Positions 1 to 9,873 of a DNA stretch of 64,000 bases are shown here, in pieces. A program made the translations under genes and the position numbers. Source of the stretch: an uncultured Christensenellaceae bacterium (GTDB lineage Bacteria; Bacillota; Clostridia; Christensenellales; UBA3700); the NCBI GenBank assembly GCA_944381365.1, contig CALWKW010000001.1, forward strand, positions 124,001 through 188,000, read 5' to 3'. The notes under the pieces are model-generated. The model was not told the DNA's origin. It was given only the letters and a program-made list of their open reading frames with translations, and searched no databases. Each line of letters begins with the position of its first letter. The stretch's first letter is position 1.

Positions 1-539
1 CGAGTATCGACTCTTATTGTATCGCCTTCGTTTACAAACAAAGGAACTTGCAATGTATAACCTGTCTCCAAAGTAGCAGGTTTTGTAGCACCTTGAGCTG
101 TATTACCCTTTGCACCGGGTTCGCAATGTGTGATAAGAAGTTCTACAAAGTTGGGAGCTTCTACTTCGAAAGGATTGCCGTTGTAGAAAGATACGGTAAC
201 TTCGCCGTTCTCCATAACATACATCAAAGCATCTTCAGCATACTCCTTGTTGATAGGCAACATATCAAAAGTGTTGGGATCCATAAAGTAATAGAGATCC
301 CCGTCATTGTATGAATATACCATTGTTTTATGCTCGATATGAGCAGTCTGGAACTTTGCTGTGGGGTTGAAAGTCATTTCTACGGTGCCACCATTGATAA
401 CATCTCTCAACTTTGTACGAACAAAAGCCGCACCTTTACCGGGTTTTACATGCAAGAAATCAACGACAGTAACTACTTTGCCGTCCATCTCGAAAGTGAC
501 GCCCTTTCTGAAATCACCCGCCAATACAAAATCAGCCAT
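1..539 (-). CDS. efp: Elongation factor P, 3' end cut by window edge
   Basis: EF-P binds between the P and E sites of the ribosome and relieves stalling at polyproline. About 179 codons are visible from the ATG at 539 before the window ends; the family is about 185 residues, so only the last few are missing. The N-terminal KOW-like domain carries the loop KPGKG, whose lysine near residue 35 is the position modified in bacterial EF-Ps; the two OB-type domains follow. A strong GGAGG lies 8 bases before the ATG. It sits 18 bp downstream of pepP, a pairing common in Firmicutes, and is probably co-transcribed with it. I read this reading frame directly from the minus strand; confidence is high. 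Confidence 0.95.
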   Translation of the reverse strand, partial: MADFVLAGDFRKGVTFEMDGKVVTVVDFLHVKPGKGAAFVRTKLRDVINGGTVEMTFNPTAKFQTAHIEHKTMVYSYNDGDLYYFMDPNTFDMLPINKEYAEDALMYVMENGEVTVSFYNGNPFEVEAPNFVELLITHCEPGAKGNTAQGATKPATLETGYTLQVPLFVNEGDTIRVDT

Positions 540-557
540 AAAATACCTCCAATATAT

Positions 558-1592
558 TTAAAGAATAATTAATTGTTTATTAGCATTAGTCAATGATTTG
601 ACTGAATTCTCTTTTATAAGAGCCATATCTTCGATACGGACTCCGAATTTTCCGTCAATATACAATCCTGGTTCTACCGTCACTATCATATTGTGCCTTA
701 AGATATTCTCTTCTTTAGGTGTAAGTCCCGTACCTTCATGTATATCTATTCCCACTCCGTGTCCTAATGAGTGAGTAAAATACTTGTCCATAGAATATTT
801 TTTGAAATAATCTCTTGCAAGTTTGTCACCGTCTTTTCCTGTCATACCTGCTTTTAGATTATCCAAAGCATAAAGCTGAGCACCCAAAACTATGTCATAC
901 AAATCTTTTTGTTCTGACGAAGGATTGCCAAAACAAATTGTCCTTGTCATATCCGAACAATAACCATTGTATTTTGCTCCTATATCCATTGTGATAAAGT
1001 CGCCTTTTTTGAGCTTTTTATCGCTTCTGTGTGCATGAGGACTTGATGTATGTTCCCCAAAAGCCACAATACTGTCAAATGCTATGCCGCATCCGTTTTT
1101 GAGCATTTGATACTCGATGTATCCCGCAAGCTCATACTCTGTAATATCTTCTTTTATGAATTCAAGAGCTTTTTCGAAAGCAAGTTCTGTGACGGACTGA
1201 GCTTTTAATATATTGTCGATTTCATAATCAAATTTGATATCTCTTAAAAGATTTATCTCATTTGTTATGTCTACAAGGTTTTTGCCAAGACATAAATTCT
1301 GAAGATTTTTGTATTCAGAATATGTGATATTTTCTTCAAATCCTATGACATTGCCTTCGATAATATCGACATTTTCCTTTAAACTTCCGCAAATTACTTC
1401 AAATTTATCGCCAAGTTTTTGCTTTGCCTCAAAAAAATACCTCATATCCGTAAGAAAATATGATTTATCTTTTTTGATTACTATCTGACAATTTGTAGAA
1501 GAATATCCCGATAAATACAAAGTATTTGACGGCAAAAGCAAAATTATTGTATCGACTTTTGCACTATCATACAATTTTCTGCATATATCCAT
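558..1592 (-). CDS. pepP: M24 family Xaa-Pro aminopeptidase
   Basis: Cytosolic metallopeptidase predicted to remove an N-terminal residue preceding proline. The 344 residues comprise a creatinase-like N-terminal domain (about 1-120) and a pita-bread catalytic domain. The five expected metal ligands are present: Asp in MDIGA, Asp in SDMTRT, His in HSLGHGVGI, Glu in VEPGLY and Glu in RIEDMA. Length and motifs match the Firmicutes YqhT/PepP type adjacent to efp. The ATG has no Shine-Dalgarno sequence; instead a TAGAAT hexamer ends six bases upstream, so the mRNA is probably leaderless (separate promoter entry). The substrate specificity is inferred from the family only. Confidence 0.93.
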   Translation of the reverse strand: MDICRKLYDSAKVDTIILLLPSNTLYLSGYSSTNCQIVIKKDKSYFLTDMRYFFEAKQKLGDKFEVICGSLKENVDIIEGNVIGFEENITYSEYKNLQNLCLGKNLVDITNEINLLRDIKFDYEIDNILKAQSVTELAFEKALEFIKEDITEYELAGYIEYQMLKNGCGIAFDSIVAFGEHTSSPHAHRSDKKLKKGDFITMDIGAKYNGYCSDMTRTICFGNPSSEQKDLYDIVLGAQLYALDNLKAGMTGKDGDKLARDYFKKYSMDKYFTHSLGHGVGIDIHEGTGLTPKEENILRHNMIVTVEPGLYIDGKFGVRIEDMALIKENSVKSLTNANKQLIIL

Positions 1593-1598
1593 AGTGTT

Positions 1599-1627
1599 AT
1601 TCTACCATAATTTTATTTGTATGTAAA
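1599..1627 (-). promoter_or_regulatory. pepP promoter, leaderless arrangement
   Basis: TTTACA (1622-1627), 17-bp spacer, TAGAAT (1599-1604) with an upstream TG giving an extended -10. Six bases separate the -10 from the ATG at 1592, which puts the start of transcription on the A of the start codon. No ribosome-binding site is present. Confidence 0.75.
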
Positions 1628-1676
1628 GCCAAAATTTGCAGGACAGACCTCTTTTGACTAATTTTCATTATAAATT

Positions 1677-2531
1677 TTATTTATTTAAAGACATATAATA
1701 GGTTTTCATCGCCAAAGCGTCTCTTGTCTGAGTACCTGCCGATTCACATACAATATACGGATTGAGCTTATATTCTTTAAAGACTTCCAACAAAGGCTCA
1801 TAATCGGGTCCATATATATTATCGTCAAAAGTAAGATGTCTTAATTCGCCATTCGATGTATATTGAATTTTTGAAAAATGAACATGCATTCTGTCCACTT
1901 TACTCTCTCCGAGAGTATCTATCAATCTGTCAATCGTTTTTTTATAATCGTCTTTTGAATTATAAAGTCCGCATTCTCTGCTGTTGAGATGTCCGAAGTC
2001 TATACAAGGCACTATGGTTTCATCTCCGAGTTTACACATTTCTATTACTTCTTCGAGATTGCCAAGCTGTGCTTTTTTGCCCATGGTCTCCGGACACAGC
2101 AATAAATCTGAATATCCGTATTCATTTTTCAATTCAAGCACTTTTTCAAATCTTTTCAAGAGTAATTGCATTGCGTCTTCTCTTGTGGATTTCAAAGGGC
2201 TTCCAGGGTGAAAAACGCATCTTTTTCCGCCAAAAGCTCTCAATGCAGCGAGTGAATCAAATATATATCTGTGATTGTTCTGAGCTTTTTCTTCTTCTAT
2301 TGTGGCAAGATTTATAAAATAAGGAGCATGGACGCTTATTTCAATACCGCAATCGGCGAATTCCTTGCCTATTTCTTTTGCAGTATCGGCTTTTATCTGC
2401 ACACCTCTTCCAAAAGAATATTCAAAACAATCAAGGCCCAATTTCTTAAGCCAAGCTCCTGCCTGAATAGTATGTTTGTATCCTTGTTCTGAAAATTGAG
2501 CACATAGTCCGCTAGGTCCGAATTTTATCAT
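1677..2531 (-). CDS. nfo: Endonuclease IV family protein (AP endonuclease family 2)
   Basis: TIM-barrel metalloenzyme of the endonuclease IV / AP endonuclease 2 family, 284 residues, expected to incise abasic DNA. The trinuclear metal-site motifs appear in order: VHAPYF, VFHPGSP, CPETMGK, CIDFGHLN, RMHVHFSK and CESAGTQ. Start choice: an upstream in-frame GTG at 2537 is itself part of the GAGGTG ribosome-binding site, so the ATG at 2531 (5-base spacing) is used. The RBS overlaps the ribF stop region, and the gene is the last of the rimP-ribF transcription unit. The family also contains sugar isomerase-like folds, so the exact substrate is inferred, but the metal-site set favours DNA repair. 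Confidence 0.85.
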   Translation of the reverse strand: MIKFGPSGLCAQFSEQGYKHTIQAGAWLKKLGLDCFEYSFGRGVQIKADTAKEIGKEFADCGIEISVHAPYFINLATIEEEKAQNNHRYIFDSLAALRAFGGKRCVFHPGSPLKSTREDAMQLLLKRFEKVLELKNEYGYSDLLLCPETMGKKAQLGNLEEVIEMCKLGDETIVPCIDFGHLNSRECGLYNSKDDYKKTIDRLIDTLGESKVDRMHVHFSKIQYTSNGELRHLTFDDNIYGPDYEPLLEVFKEYKLNPYIVCESAGTQTRDALAMKTYYMSLNK

Positions 2532-2538
2532 AATCACC

Positions 2539-3462
2539 TCACAATTTGCTGTTCAAAGCAAATTTCACATCATTTGATATTTGTCTTGCAAGTTCTTCTT
2601 TTGAATCGAATTTTTTGATATCTCTTATGAATTCCAAAAATTTTACTACTATTTTTTTATCATAAAGTTTGTCATCATAATAAAGAATATGACTTTCTAT
2701 ATTAAAATTGTAGTCGTCAAAAGTAGGATGCTCGCCCACATTTGTCACGGCTTTATACCACACTCCATCCACAAGTACTCTTGTATAATATACTCCTGAC
2801 TTTATTTTGAGTTTGCTTGGTTCATACGCAAGATTTGCTGTGGCAAAACCTATATTTTTTCCTTGTTCTCTGCCTTTTTTGACAATTCCCATGACAAAAT
2901 ACGGCTCTCCGAGATACTTGTTTGCTTTTTGCAAATCGCCTTTTTCCAACAACTCTCGTATAGAAGTAGATGATATTTTAATGTCGCCGTCTTTTGCAAA
3001 TTCTACCACAGAAAGCTCTATATCTTTGCTATCGCACCATTTTTTGAGAGTTTCTATATTGCCCTCGCCTTTTTTGCCGTAAGTATAATCACTTCCGCAT
3101 ACCAAGGCTTTCACCTGCTTATTATCGACAAGTCCGTCTAGAAAATCTTCAGGCGAAAGCGAAGAAAACTCTTTGTCAAACTCTGCTTTAAGACAATAAT
3201 CCACACGAAGCTCATCCATTTTGAATACTCTTTCGTCAAAATTTAGAATTTGTTTTGTATCCTTATTCAGGACTTCAAAAGGATTGTTGGCAAAAGTAAA
3301 AATCGCACTGTTGCACTTAAATTTATTGGCAAGCCTTTTACATTCTCCGATAATTTTAATATGTCCGATATGCAAACAATCGAAAAATCCAAGTCCTATC
3401 ACCAAGGTAGGGCTGTAATCGCTCTTATAATCAATTATTTTTATACCTTTCCATCTACTCAT
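2539..3462 (-). CDS. ribF: Bifunctional riboflavin kinase / FAD synthetase
   Basis: Makes FMN from riboflavin and ATP, then FAD. The N-terminal nucleotidyltransferase domain (about 1-180) shows GLGFFDCLHIGH, the HIGH-type ATP site, and SSTSIRELL; the C-terminal riboflavin kinase domain (about 185-300) shows IGFATANL (canonical GFPTAN, here with Ala) and ESHILYYDDKLY. The 307-residue length is normal. The ATG overlaps the end of truB by 8 bases, indicating translational coupling; the upstream AGAAGAAG is only a weak RBS. The truB-ribF pair is typical of bacteria. No FMN riboswitch is seen because the gene is internal to an operon. Confidence 0.94.
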   Translation of the reverse strand: MSRWKGIKIIDYKSDYSPTLVIGLGFFDCLHIGHIKIIGECKRLANKFKCNSAIFTFANNPFEVLNKDTKQILNFDERVFKMDELRVDYCLKAEFDKEFSSLSPEDFLDGLVDNKQVKALVCGSDYTYGKKGEGNIETLKKWCDSKDIELSVVEFAKDGDIKISSTSIRELLEKGDLQKANKYLGEPYFVMGIVKKGREQGKNIGFATANLAYEPSKLKIKSGVYYTRVLVDGVWYKAVTNVGEHPTFDDYNFNIESHILYYDDKLYDKKIVVKFLEFIRDIKKFDSKEELARQISNDVKFALNSKL

Positions 3463-4342
3463 TTGCTTCTTCTAAAAAACAATCCGATTTAATCTGTCCT
3501 TCACATGCTTTTATAATAAAGCACAATTTTTTATTGTATTCTGCACCGTATAAGCCGTTTTTTATATCTTTTTTTACTATTTGTCCGTTTCGGATTTTTT
3601 TGTATTCGATATCATTCAACGATATTGTCGGCATAATCTTTGCCAACAGCTCTTTTGTGTCTTTTATATTGTTTAAAGGTGCCGTCAAAAAATCATTCAA
3701 TTCACAAGAATCTTTTGTGCTGTATCCGCCGCAACTTATGCGTTCCAGAGCCGACATAAATGCCAAAGTATTGGTCTTGTAAGCTATATCTCTGCAAATA
3801 CTTCTTATATATGTACCGCCTCCGCATTCAATCTCAAGCTTTATTTCTTTGCATTTATCGTCAGTTAATTCTTTGCTTAATATTTTTATTTTGTCAATTC
3901 TTACTTTTTTTGCTTTGATATCGAATTCTTTTCCGCTTCTTGCAAGGTCATAAGCTCTTTTGCCGTTTATATTGACTGCACTGTATTTTGGAGGAACCTG
4001 CTCTATTACTCCTACAAAACTATCTATCAAATTTTCTATATCCTTATAATCTGGTAAGTTAGAGAAGGCTGTCGTTTTTCCCGTGGCATCTAAAGTATCT
4101 CTTTCCTCTCCGAATACAAATATAGCAATATATGACTTTTCTTTGTCGAGAAGATAATCAAAAAGCCTTGTGGTATTGCCAAAAGCCACTATCAATACTC
4201 CGCTTGCCATAGGGTCCAATGTCCCCATGTGTCCGCATTTTATCTTTTGATTGATAGCTTTTGACAATGCGTTTCTGCATTTTATTACCACATCGCTTGA
4301 CGACATATCGACAGGTTTGTTTATTATAGCAAATCCGTTCAT
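3455..4342 (-). CDS. truB: tRNA pseudouridine-55 synthase
   Basis: Isomerises U55 in the T-loop of tRNAs. The 295-residue protein begins with NGFAIINKPVDMSSSDVV and carries the catalytic aspartate in GHMGTLDPMASG, followed by the RLFDYLLDKEKSY segment and the GTYIRSICRDI motif of the TruB family. A longer frame starts at a TTG at 4363, but the ATG at 4342 matches the family N-terminus and forms an ATGA overlap with the nrnA stop, so it is preferred. It lies in the usual rbfA-nrnA-truB-ribF order. Confidence 0.95.
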   Translation of the reverse strand: MNGFAIINKPVDMSSSDVVIKCRNALSKAINQKIKCGHMGTLDPMASGVLIVAFGNTTRLFDYLLDKEKSYIAIFVFGEERDTLDATGKTTAFSNLPDYKDIENLIDSFVGVIEQVPPKYSAVNINGKRAYDLARSGKEFDIKAKKVRIDKIKILSKELTDDKCKEIKLEIECGGGTYIRSICRDIAYKTNTLAFMSALERISCGGYSTKDSCELNDFLTAPLNNIKDTKELLAKIMPTISLNDIEYKKIRNGQIVKKDIKNGLYGAEYNKKLCFIIKACEGQIKSDCFLEEANE

Positions 4343-5307
4343 ATTCCCATTTCGTCTCTGCAAGCTTTTAAAAGCTTATCTTTTACATCTTCTAAAAATC
4401 CCGATATTCTGCATCCTGCGGCATTTTTGTGTCCGCCACCGTCAAATACCATTGATATTCTCGAAGCATCGACATTATCGCTTGTTCTGATACTCACTTT
4501 AAAGCTGTTTTTTGTCTCAAGTTCTGTTATTGCCAATGCTATTTCTACGCCTTCGACATTACGCACAAAGTTTATTGCTCCCTCTGTGTTGTCGGGAGAT
4601 GTATTTGTAGCTTTAAAATCATCCTGATAAAAGATAATCATACCAATTTTATCATTGTCAAAAAACTTTGTGTTTGACAATACTCTCGCTCTCAATTTGA
4701 ATGTATTTATCGGCACATTCTTCAAAAAATGCTCGCATATCAATGATGCGTTGAAATTATATTTTATCAATTCAGAAGCTATTTTGTGAGTTTGCTCGGA
4801 TACGCTTGAAAAAGTAAATCCGCCGCTGTCTGTCACAAGACCGCTATACAAAAGTTCGGCGATAGTATCATCGAAACAAGGCTTTAAAGAGTCCAATGCC
4901 TTTATTACTTTATACATAACTTCGCATGTAGCACTTACTCCGGCCTCTATGATATTGATATTGCCGTATCGACTATTTGTCTTGTGATGATCGATATCGA
5001 CCTTTATTCTCGCTTTTTTGTACATATCGAGATATATGCCCATGCGGTCAGCATCTGCACAATCGCATGCAATAGCGAGGTCACATTTTACAACCTCGCT
5101 TGTATTGTAATTCTCATGTCCTTTGAGCATTGTCAAAGAATGTTTTATCTGACTATCGCAAAAAAGATATACTTCATTTTTGCCAAAATTTTTCAATGCT
5201 CTATACAATGCCAAAGCACTTCCGCAAGTGTCTCCGTCAGGATTTTGATGGCTTATAATCGAAACTACTTTTGCATTTTGTACTGCATCTATAAAATCAT
5301 TATACAT
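4339..5307 (-). CDS. nrnA: DHH-family oligoribonuclease / pAp phosphatase
   Basis: Degrades 2-5 nt RNA fragments (nanoRNA) and probably dephosphorylates pAp, finishing mRNA turnover. The 322 residues contain the DHH domain with NPDGDT near the start, CDCADADR, DHHKTN and the VTDSGGF motif, then a DHHA1 domain ending in GGGHKNAAG. All metal-binding motifs are intact. The frame extends upstream to 5349 but would overlap rbfA; the ATG at 5307, just after the rbfA TAA and a GGTG-type weak RBS, gives the normal family start. Its place between rbfA and truB matches Bacillus and Clostridia. Confidence 0.93.
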   Translation of the reverse strand: MYNDFIDAVQNAKVVSIISHQNPDGDTCGSALALYRALKNFGKNEVYLFCDSQIKHSLTMLKGHENYNTSEVVKCDLAIACDCADADRMGIYLDMYKKARIKVDIDHHKTNSRYGNINIIEAGVSATCEVMYKVIKALDSLKPCFDDTIAELLYSGLVTDSGGFTFSSVSEQTHKIASELIKYNFNASLICEHFLKNVPINTFKLRARVLSNTKFFDNDKIGMIIFYQDDFKATNTSPDNTEGAINFVRNVEGVEIALAITELETKNSFKVSIRTSDNVDASRISMVFDGGGHKNAAGCRISGFLEDVKDKLLKACRDEMGI

Positions 5308-5317
5308 TTTACACCGT

Positions 5318-5674
5318 TTATTTGTTTTCTTTAGAATGAATTTCGTCAATAATCTTGGATATTTTCATTCCGTAATTAAGACTGTTGTCATAGAAAAATC
5401 TGAGTTCCGGCATAGCTCTCAACTTGATTTTTGTCTTAAGACAAGATTTTATAAATCCCTCGGCATTGTTAAGACCATCAATGACTTCGCTCTCTTTTCC
5501 TTGCTCTACACCGAGTACGCTTACATATACCTGTGCTAGCGTAAGATCTCTGTCTACACTGCAATCTGTCACGCAAATCATTTTTCCCTTAACTCTAGGG
5601 TCATTTATGCCATCTCTCAATACTATTGACAACTGCTTTTTAAGTTCTGCATTTATTCTGTCAATCCTATTCAT
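5318..5674 (-). CDS. rbfA: Ribosome-binding factor A
   Basis: Small KH-type protein that assists late maturation of the 30S subunit by acting near the 5' helix of 16S rRNA. It is 118 residues, the usual length, starting [15 protein letters not shown] with the conserved DPRVKGKMICVTDCSVDRDL stretch and the AQVYVSVLG strand. The ATG lies 8 bases inside the end of infB with GGAG upstream, so the two are translationally coupled. Part of the rimP-nusA-infB operon. Confidence 0.94.
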   Translation of the reverse strand: MNRIDRINAELKKQLSIVLRDGINDPRVKGKMICVTDCSVDRDLTLAQVYVSVLGVEQGKESEVIDGLNNAEGFIKSCLKTKIKLRAMPELRFFYDNSLNYGMKISKIIDEIHSKENK

Positions 5675-8222
5675 TTTCTATTCGCTCCAAAATATAGCTT
5701 TCTACTATATCTCCAACCTTGATATCGTTGAATTTTTCAAGACCGATACCGCACTCATAACCTGCTGCGACTTCTTTTGCGTCATCTTTTTCTCTCTTCA
5801 ATGAGCAAAGAGTACCTTCATATACCATTTCTTTGCCTCTCATGAGTCTTACCTTTGAATTTCTTGCTACCTTACCGTCTGTGACATAGCTACCTGCAAT
5901 GGTACCGACATTAGAAATTTTGAATGTAGCACGAACTTCTGCATGACCGATAACGACTTCTTTATAGGTAGGCTCGAGCATGCCTTTTAATGCTCTTGTG
6001 ATATCTTCTATCGCATCGTATATTATTGAATAATTCTTGATTTCTATACCACTTCTTTCTGCAAGAGCAGCAGCTTTTGATTCTGCTTTTACATTGAATG
6101 CGATAATTACTGCGTTTGCAGTATCAGCAAGCATTACATCTGACTCGTTGATAGCACCTACTGCTCCGTGAATGATGTTTATCTTTACATTATCATCTTT
6201 CATTTCGTCATTGAGCTTGAGCAAAGATTGCTTTACTGCTTCCACAGAGCCCTGTACATCGGCTTTGACAATCAAAGTCAATACCTTCATATCGGCAGAA
6301 TCGACATTCTTGAACATATCGTCAAGACTTCTTGCATTACTGCGACTTTGCATTTCTGCTCTTTCTTTATCAGCTCTTTCCTGAGCAACTTTCTTGGCGA
6401 GTTTTTCGTCTTTAACTGCTACCATTATATCGCCCGCATTAGGCACTTCGGAAAAGCCTTGCACCTGAACGGCATAAGAAGGAAATGCTTCTTTTACTCT
6501 CTTTCCCGAATAGTCCGTCATATCTCTTATCTTGCCGATAGCTGTACCGGCTACGATATAGTCGGATACTTTCAAAGTACCATTCTTTATCAATACGGTA
6601 GCAACAGGACCTTTACCTTTGTCAAGTCTTGCTTCGATAATCGTACCTGTGGCAGGACACTTTTTGTTTGCCTTCAAATCAAGCACTTCTGCTACGAGCA
6701 ATACATTTTCAAGCAATTCCTGAACACCTTGACCTGTCTTTGCACTTACAGGACAAACGATGATATCGCCGCCCCAGTCTTCAGGCAACAAATCATAATT
6801 GGTCATTTGCTGTTTTAACTTATCGAGATTTCCGTCTGTCTTATCAATCTTGTTTGCAGCAACGATTATTGCTACACCAGCTTCTTTTGCATGATTAATA
6901 GCTTCTACTGTCTGAGGCATTATACCGTCATCGGCTGCAATTACGATAATAGCAATATCCGTGACATTCGCACCTCTTCTTCTCATTGCTGTAAAAGCTT
7001 CGTGTCCGGGAGTGTCGAGGAATGTGATTTTCTCTCCGTTGAGGTCTATTGTATATGCACCGATATGCTGAGTAATACCGCCCGCTTCGCTCTTTACGAC
7101 ATTTGTCTTACGGATATAGTCCAACAAGGATGTTTTACCATGGTCTACATGTCCCATAATCGTAACGATAGGAGGTCTCTTTACGAGTTTTGTTGCATCC
7201 TTTGTATCTGCGATAATATCCTTAAGTTTGTCTTCAGCGGTCTTATCGACTTTCAATTCGAGAGTAATATCATAATCGACAGCTACAAGTTCTGCCTCTT
7301 CAAAAGAAATACTGTCGTTGATAGTAGCGAATTTGCCCATATCAAACAATTTCTTGACAATTTCTGTGGCAGATTTGCCGATTTTTTCACTGAATGCTTT
7401 GATAGATATGTTTTCGCTGTTGATAACGGCATGGTCAATTTTTACATATTGAGGAGTATTTGTTTCCTTCTTTGCCTTTTTGACCTTAACATATCTTGCC
7501 ATATCCTCGTCATCTTCGAGGGTTGTGTCATAAGAATAGCCTTTTTTGAACAAATCTCTTTTGCTCAATGACTTTTTGTTTTCGTCTTTAGAAAAAGCAT
7601 TCTTGTTGACATCTTTTTTCTTTTTATCATTTTTATTGAAATTATTGTTTGAAGAAGGAGGAGGTGCAACAGTCTCCGCTTTTCCTCTATTTTGAACAAA
7701 ATTGGGTTTCTGATTGGGGGTATTTCTGTTTTGTTGACCTTGTTTGTTTCTGTCAAAATTCTGCTGACGATTGCCGTCAGGTCTGTTGTTGGGGCGTCTT
7801 ATCATATCAGGATTGATATAGGTAGTCTTGACATTGTCATTGTTTTCTTTTTGAGAAATATTGACTTGTTTTTGTTCAGGCTCAGCCACAACCTCGCTTT
7901 CATTTTCAGTCTTTGACTCGACAACTTCCTGAGGTTTTGTCTTATTCTCTGTCTCAACGGTCTCTACTGCTTCGACAGAAACATTCTCTTCTTTTACAGA
8001 TTGTTCGTTTGAAACAATTGTATCCTCTTCTGCTTCTTCCGTCAAATTAAGACTAGCTTGCAAAATTTCTTGCTTCATTTCAGCGATTTTGCCAAGAATA
8101 TCTTTTACACGGCTTTTTTCCTGTGCAATATTGGACAAAAAAGGCTTTGATATGTCTTTTACAAAAGTCTCAATCTCCTTCAAATTCTTAAATTGTTCAT
8201 TCTTGTTTTCGTTGTTGCTCAC
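5667..8222 (-). CDS. infB: Translation initiation factor IF-2
   Basis: GTPase that places fMet-tRNA on the 30S subunit and promotes subunit joining. The 851 residues split into a low-complexity N-terminus (about 1-230, rich in N, Q, E and K), an IF2-N element, the G domain with G1 GHVDHGKTS (about 353-361), DTPGHE and NKID, and C-terminal domains II-IV. The start is a GTG at 8222 preceded by GGAGGTG at good distance; no nearby ATG fits better. The N-terminal composition is typical of IF-2 and not evidence of transfer. Confidence 0.96.
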   Translation of the reverse strand: MSNNENKNEQFKNLKEIETFVKDISKPFLSNIAQEKSRVKDILGKIAEMKQEILQASLNLTEEAEEDTIVSNEQSVKEENVSVEAVETVETENKTKPQEVVESKTENESEVVAEPEQKQVNISQKENNDNVKTTYINPDMIRRPNNRPDGNRQQNFDRNKQGQQNRNTPNQKPNFVQNRGKAETVAPPPSSNNNFNKNDKKKKDVNKNAFSKDENKKSLSKRDLFKKGYSYDTTLEDDEDMARYVKVKKAKKETNTPQYVKIDHAVINSENISIKAFSEKIGKSATEIVKKLFDMGKFATINDSISFEEAELVAVDYDITLELKVDKTAEDKLKDIIADTKDATKLVKRPPIVTIMGHVDHGKTSLLDYIRKTNVVKSEAGGITQHIGAYTIDLNGEKITFLDTPGHEAFTAMRRRGANVTDIAIIVIAADDGIMPQTVEAINHAKEAGVAIIVAANKIDKTDGNLDKLKQQMTNYDLLPEDWGGDIIVCPVSAKTGQGVQELLENVLLVAEVLDLKANKKCPATGTIIEARLDKGKGPVATVLIKNGTLKVSDYIVAGTAIGKIRDMTDYSGKRVKEAFPSYAVQVQGFSEVPNAGDIMVAVKDEKLAKKVAQERADKERAEMQSRSNARSLDDMFKNVDSADMKVLTLIVKADVQGSVEAVKQSLLKLNDEMKDDNVKINIIHGAVGAINESDVMLADTANAVIIAFNVKAESKAAALAERSGIEIKNYSIIYDAIEDITRALKGMLEPTYKEVVIGHAEVRATFKISNVGTIAGSYVTDGKVARNSKVRLMRGKEMVYEGTLCSLKREKDDAKEVAAGYECGIGLEKFNDIKVGDIVESYILERIENE

Positions 8223-8242
8223 AAAAACACCTCCAATATGTT

Positions 8243-8557
8243 TTATTCACAATAATTCAATATTGCTCCCCCCAAAGAGCTGTCTGTAATAGCTAATACT
8301 TTTACATTTTCTCTATGGAGTAATTTGTTCAGATAATCGCCGGGCAAAGGCAAAGCCTTTGTTTGTTTTTGCTGGATATATCTGTCAAGTTCCTTTTTGC
8401 TGTTCTGACCGATAGTTTCGTCAAAAAGGATAATTGTGATTTTTTTTCTTGTTTTTATCAGATTGTCTATGCCCCATATCACCTTACCGGCTTTTACGGC
8501 AAAATGTATATAACAATCAATTTTGCTTATCGGTATATTGCTTTTTAATTGCATCAT
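8243..8557 (-). CDS. ylxQ: YlxQ-type ribosomal L7Ae-family protein
   Basis: Small (104 residues) L7Ae/L30e-fold protein predicted to bind kink-turn RNA; its cellular role is not established. Recognised from the FAVKAGKVIWG segment near the N-terminus, the TIILFDETIGQNSKKEL strand-helix and the VLAITDSSLGGAI C-terminus, and from its place between ylxR and infB. The start (ATGATG at 8557) is supported by GAGGT directly upstream, which means it overlaps the 3' end of ylxR by 41 bases in another frame; no in-frame start beyond the overlap keeps the fold. Confidence 0.85.
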   Translation of the reverse strand: MMQLKSNIPISKIDCYIHFAVKAGKVIWGIDNLIKTRKKITIILFDETIGQNSKKELDRYIQQKQTKALPLPGDYLNKLLHRENVKVLAITDSSLGGAILNYCE

Positions 8558-8783
8558 AGACCTCTGTGCTTATTTCTTGCTCAAAAGCACGATTGAGTAT
8601 TTTGTTTTTTACGCATTTGTCTATACATTTGATATTATCGCAGATATATGCTCCTCGACCTGCTTTTTTACCTGTAAAGTCCAAAGATATGTTTCCGTCT
8701 TTGTCTTTTACAATTCTGAGCATCTGTTTTTTTTCGTATGCACCACGACATGCAATGCACATTCTTACAGGCGGTTTTTTCAT
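8517..8783 (-). CDS. ylxR: YlxR family RNA-binding protein (DUF448)
   Basis: An 88-residue nucleic-acid-binding protein of the YlxR/RnpM family, located between nusA and ylxQ as in most Firmicutes. The hallmark PVRMCIACRGAYEK near the N-terminus and GRGAYICDN in the middle are both present, with a lysine-rich C-terminus. Members of this family have been linked to RNase P and transcription regulation; that role here is by family only. It starts 2 bases after the nusA stop region, so it is tightly coupled, and its end overlaps ylxQ. Confidence 0.9.
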   Translation of the reverse strand: MKKPPVRMCIACRGAYEKKQMLRIVKDKDGNISLDFTGKKAGRGAYICDNIKCIDKCVKNKILNRAFEQEISTEVYDAIKKQYTDKQN

Positions 8784-8784
8784 A

Positions 8785-9864
8785 TTACTCCTGTGAAATG
8801 CCTTCGATACCGTTTTCTCCGGCTACTGAAGAATAAGGCTTGACATCGATTTTCCATTCAGTAAGTTTTGCTGCAAGTCTTACATTCTGACCAGCTTTAC
8901 CGATAGCAAGAGACAATTTGTCGTCCTCAACGATAGCCTTTGCACTCTTTTCTTCAGGTTTGAGCATAACAGCTATTACTTTTGCAGGAGACAAAGCTCT
9001 TGAGATATATTCGCCAATATCCTGACTATATCCGATAATATCGATCTTTTCTCCGCTGAGTTCTTGAACTACGCTGTTGATACGCATACCCTTTTGACCG
9101 ATACAGCTTCCGACAGCATCGATAGAGCTGTCATCAGCATATACTGCCATTTTTGTACGATATCCGGGCTCTCTGACAATCTTTTTGATATTTACGAGAT
9201 TAGCCTTGATTTCAGGCACTTCCATCTCAAACAATTTCTTTACAAAACCGTTGCAAGCACGAGATACCATAACTTGAGTATTGCCCTTGAATGTAGTACG
9301 AACATTCTTTACATACACATTTATAACATCGTTGACATTGTACTTTTCTCCCTTGATTTGTTCAGAAGGAAGCATAACGCCTTCAAGCTGAGTACCTGTC
9401 ATTTCGAGATAAACAGTATTGTTTTCTACTCTTCTTACGATACCTTTGACGATTTCCCCTTCTTTGTTGTTCATTTCGTCTTTGATGAGTTCTTTTACGA
9501 CCTCATTGTTTCTTTGCGTGATAACTTGTTTTGCATTCTGAGCGGAAATACGACTCAAGTTTTTGGGAGAAAGCTCTTCTTTTACCAAATCGCCTACTTT
9601 ATAAGTTGACTTGATAGCCTTTGCGTCTTCCAAAGAAATTTCCTTTTCGGGATCAGCTACTTCATCAACGACTGTCTTATAAGCAAAAATTTTTATTTCG
9701 GCACGCTGAGGATTGAGCACAACCATAACAGGTCTGTTCTCACCCGTTTCTTTCTTGTAAGCAGCCGCAAGACCAGCTTCAAGAGCCTCAATGTATTGAG
9801 CTTTTTCGATTTTCTTTTCTTTCTCCAACTCTTCTAGTGCAGCAAAGAAATCTTTGTTTAACAT
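8785..9864 (-). CDS. nusA: Transcription termination/antitermination factor NusA
   Basis: RNA polymerase-associated factor that modulates pausing, termination and antitermination. The 359 residues hold the N-terminal RNAP-binding domain (1-130), an S1 domain (about 135-200) and two KH domains (GSCIGQKGMRI and DDKLSLAIGKAGQNVRL). It lacks the C-terminal acidic repeats of proteobacterial NusA, as is normal for Firmicutes. AGGAGG precedes the ATG. It is the second gene of the rimP unit. Confidence 0.96.
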   Translation of the reverse strand: MLNKDFFAALEELEKEKKIEKAQYIEALEAGLAAAYKKETGENRPVMVVLNPQRAEIKIFAYKTVVDEVADPEKEISLEDAKAIKSTYKVGDLVKEELSPKNLSRISAQNAKQVITQRNNEVVKELIKDEMNNKEGEIVKGIVRRVENNTVYLEMTGTQLEGVMLPSEQIKGEKYNVNDVINVYVKNVRTTFKGNTQVMVSRACNGFVKKLFEMEVPEIKANLVNIKKIVREPGYRTKMAVYADDSSIDAVGSCIGQKGMRINSVVQELSGEKIDIIGYSQDIGEYISRALSPAKVIAVMLKPEEKSAKAIVEDDKLSLAIGKAGQNVRLAAKLTEWKIDVKPYSSVAGENGIEGISQE

Positions 9865-9873
9865 TTTGTCCTC

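Noticed and set aside
6168-6818. Long plus-strand frames inside infB and other genes
   Set aside because: They are antisense shadows of well-supported minus-strand genes, without RBS or family motifs.
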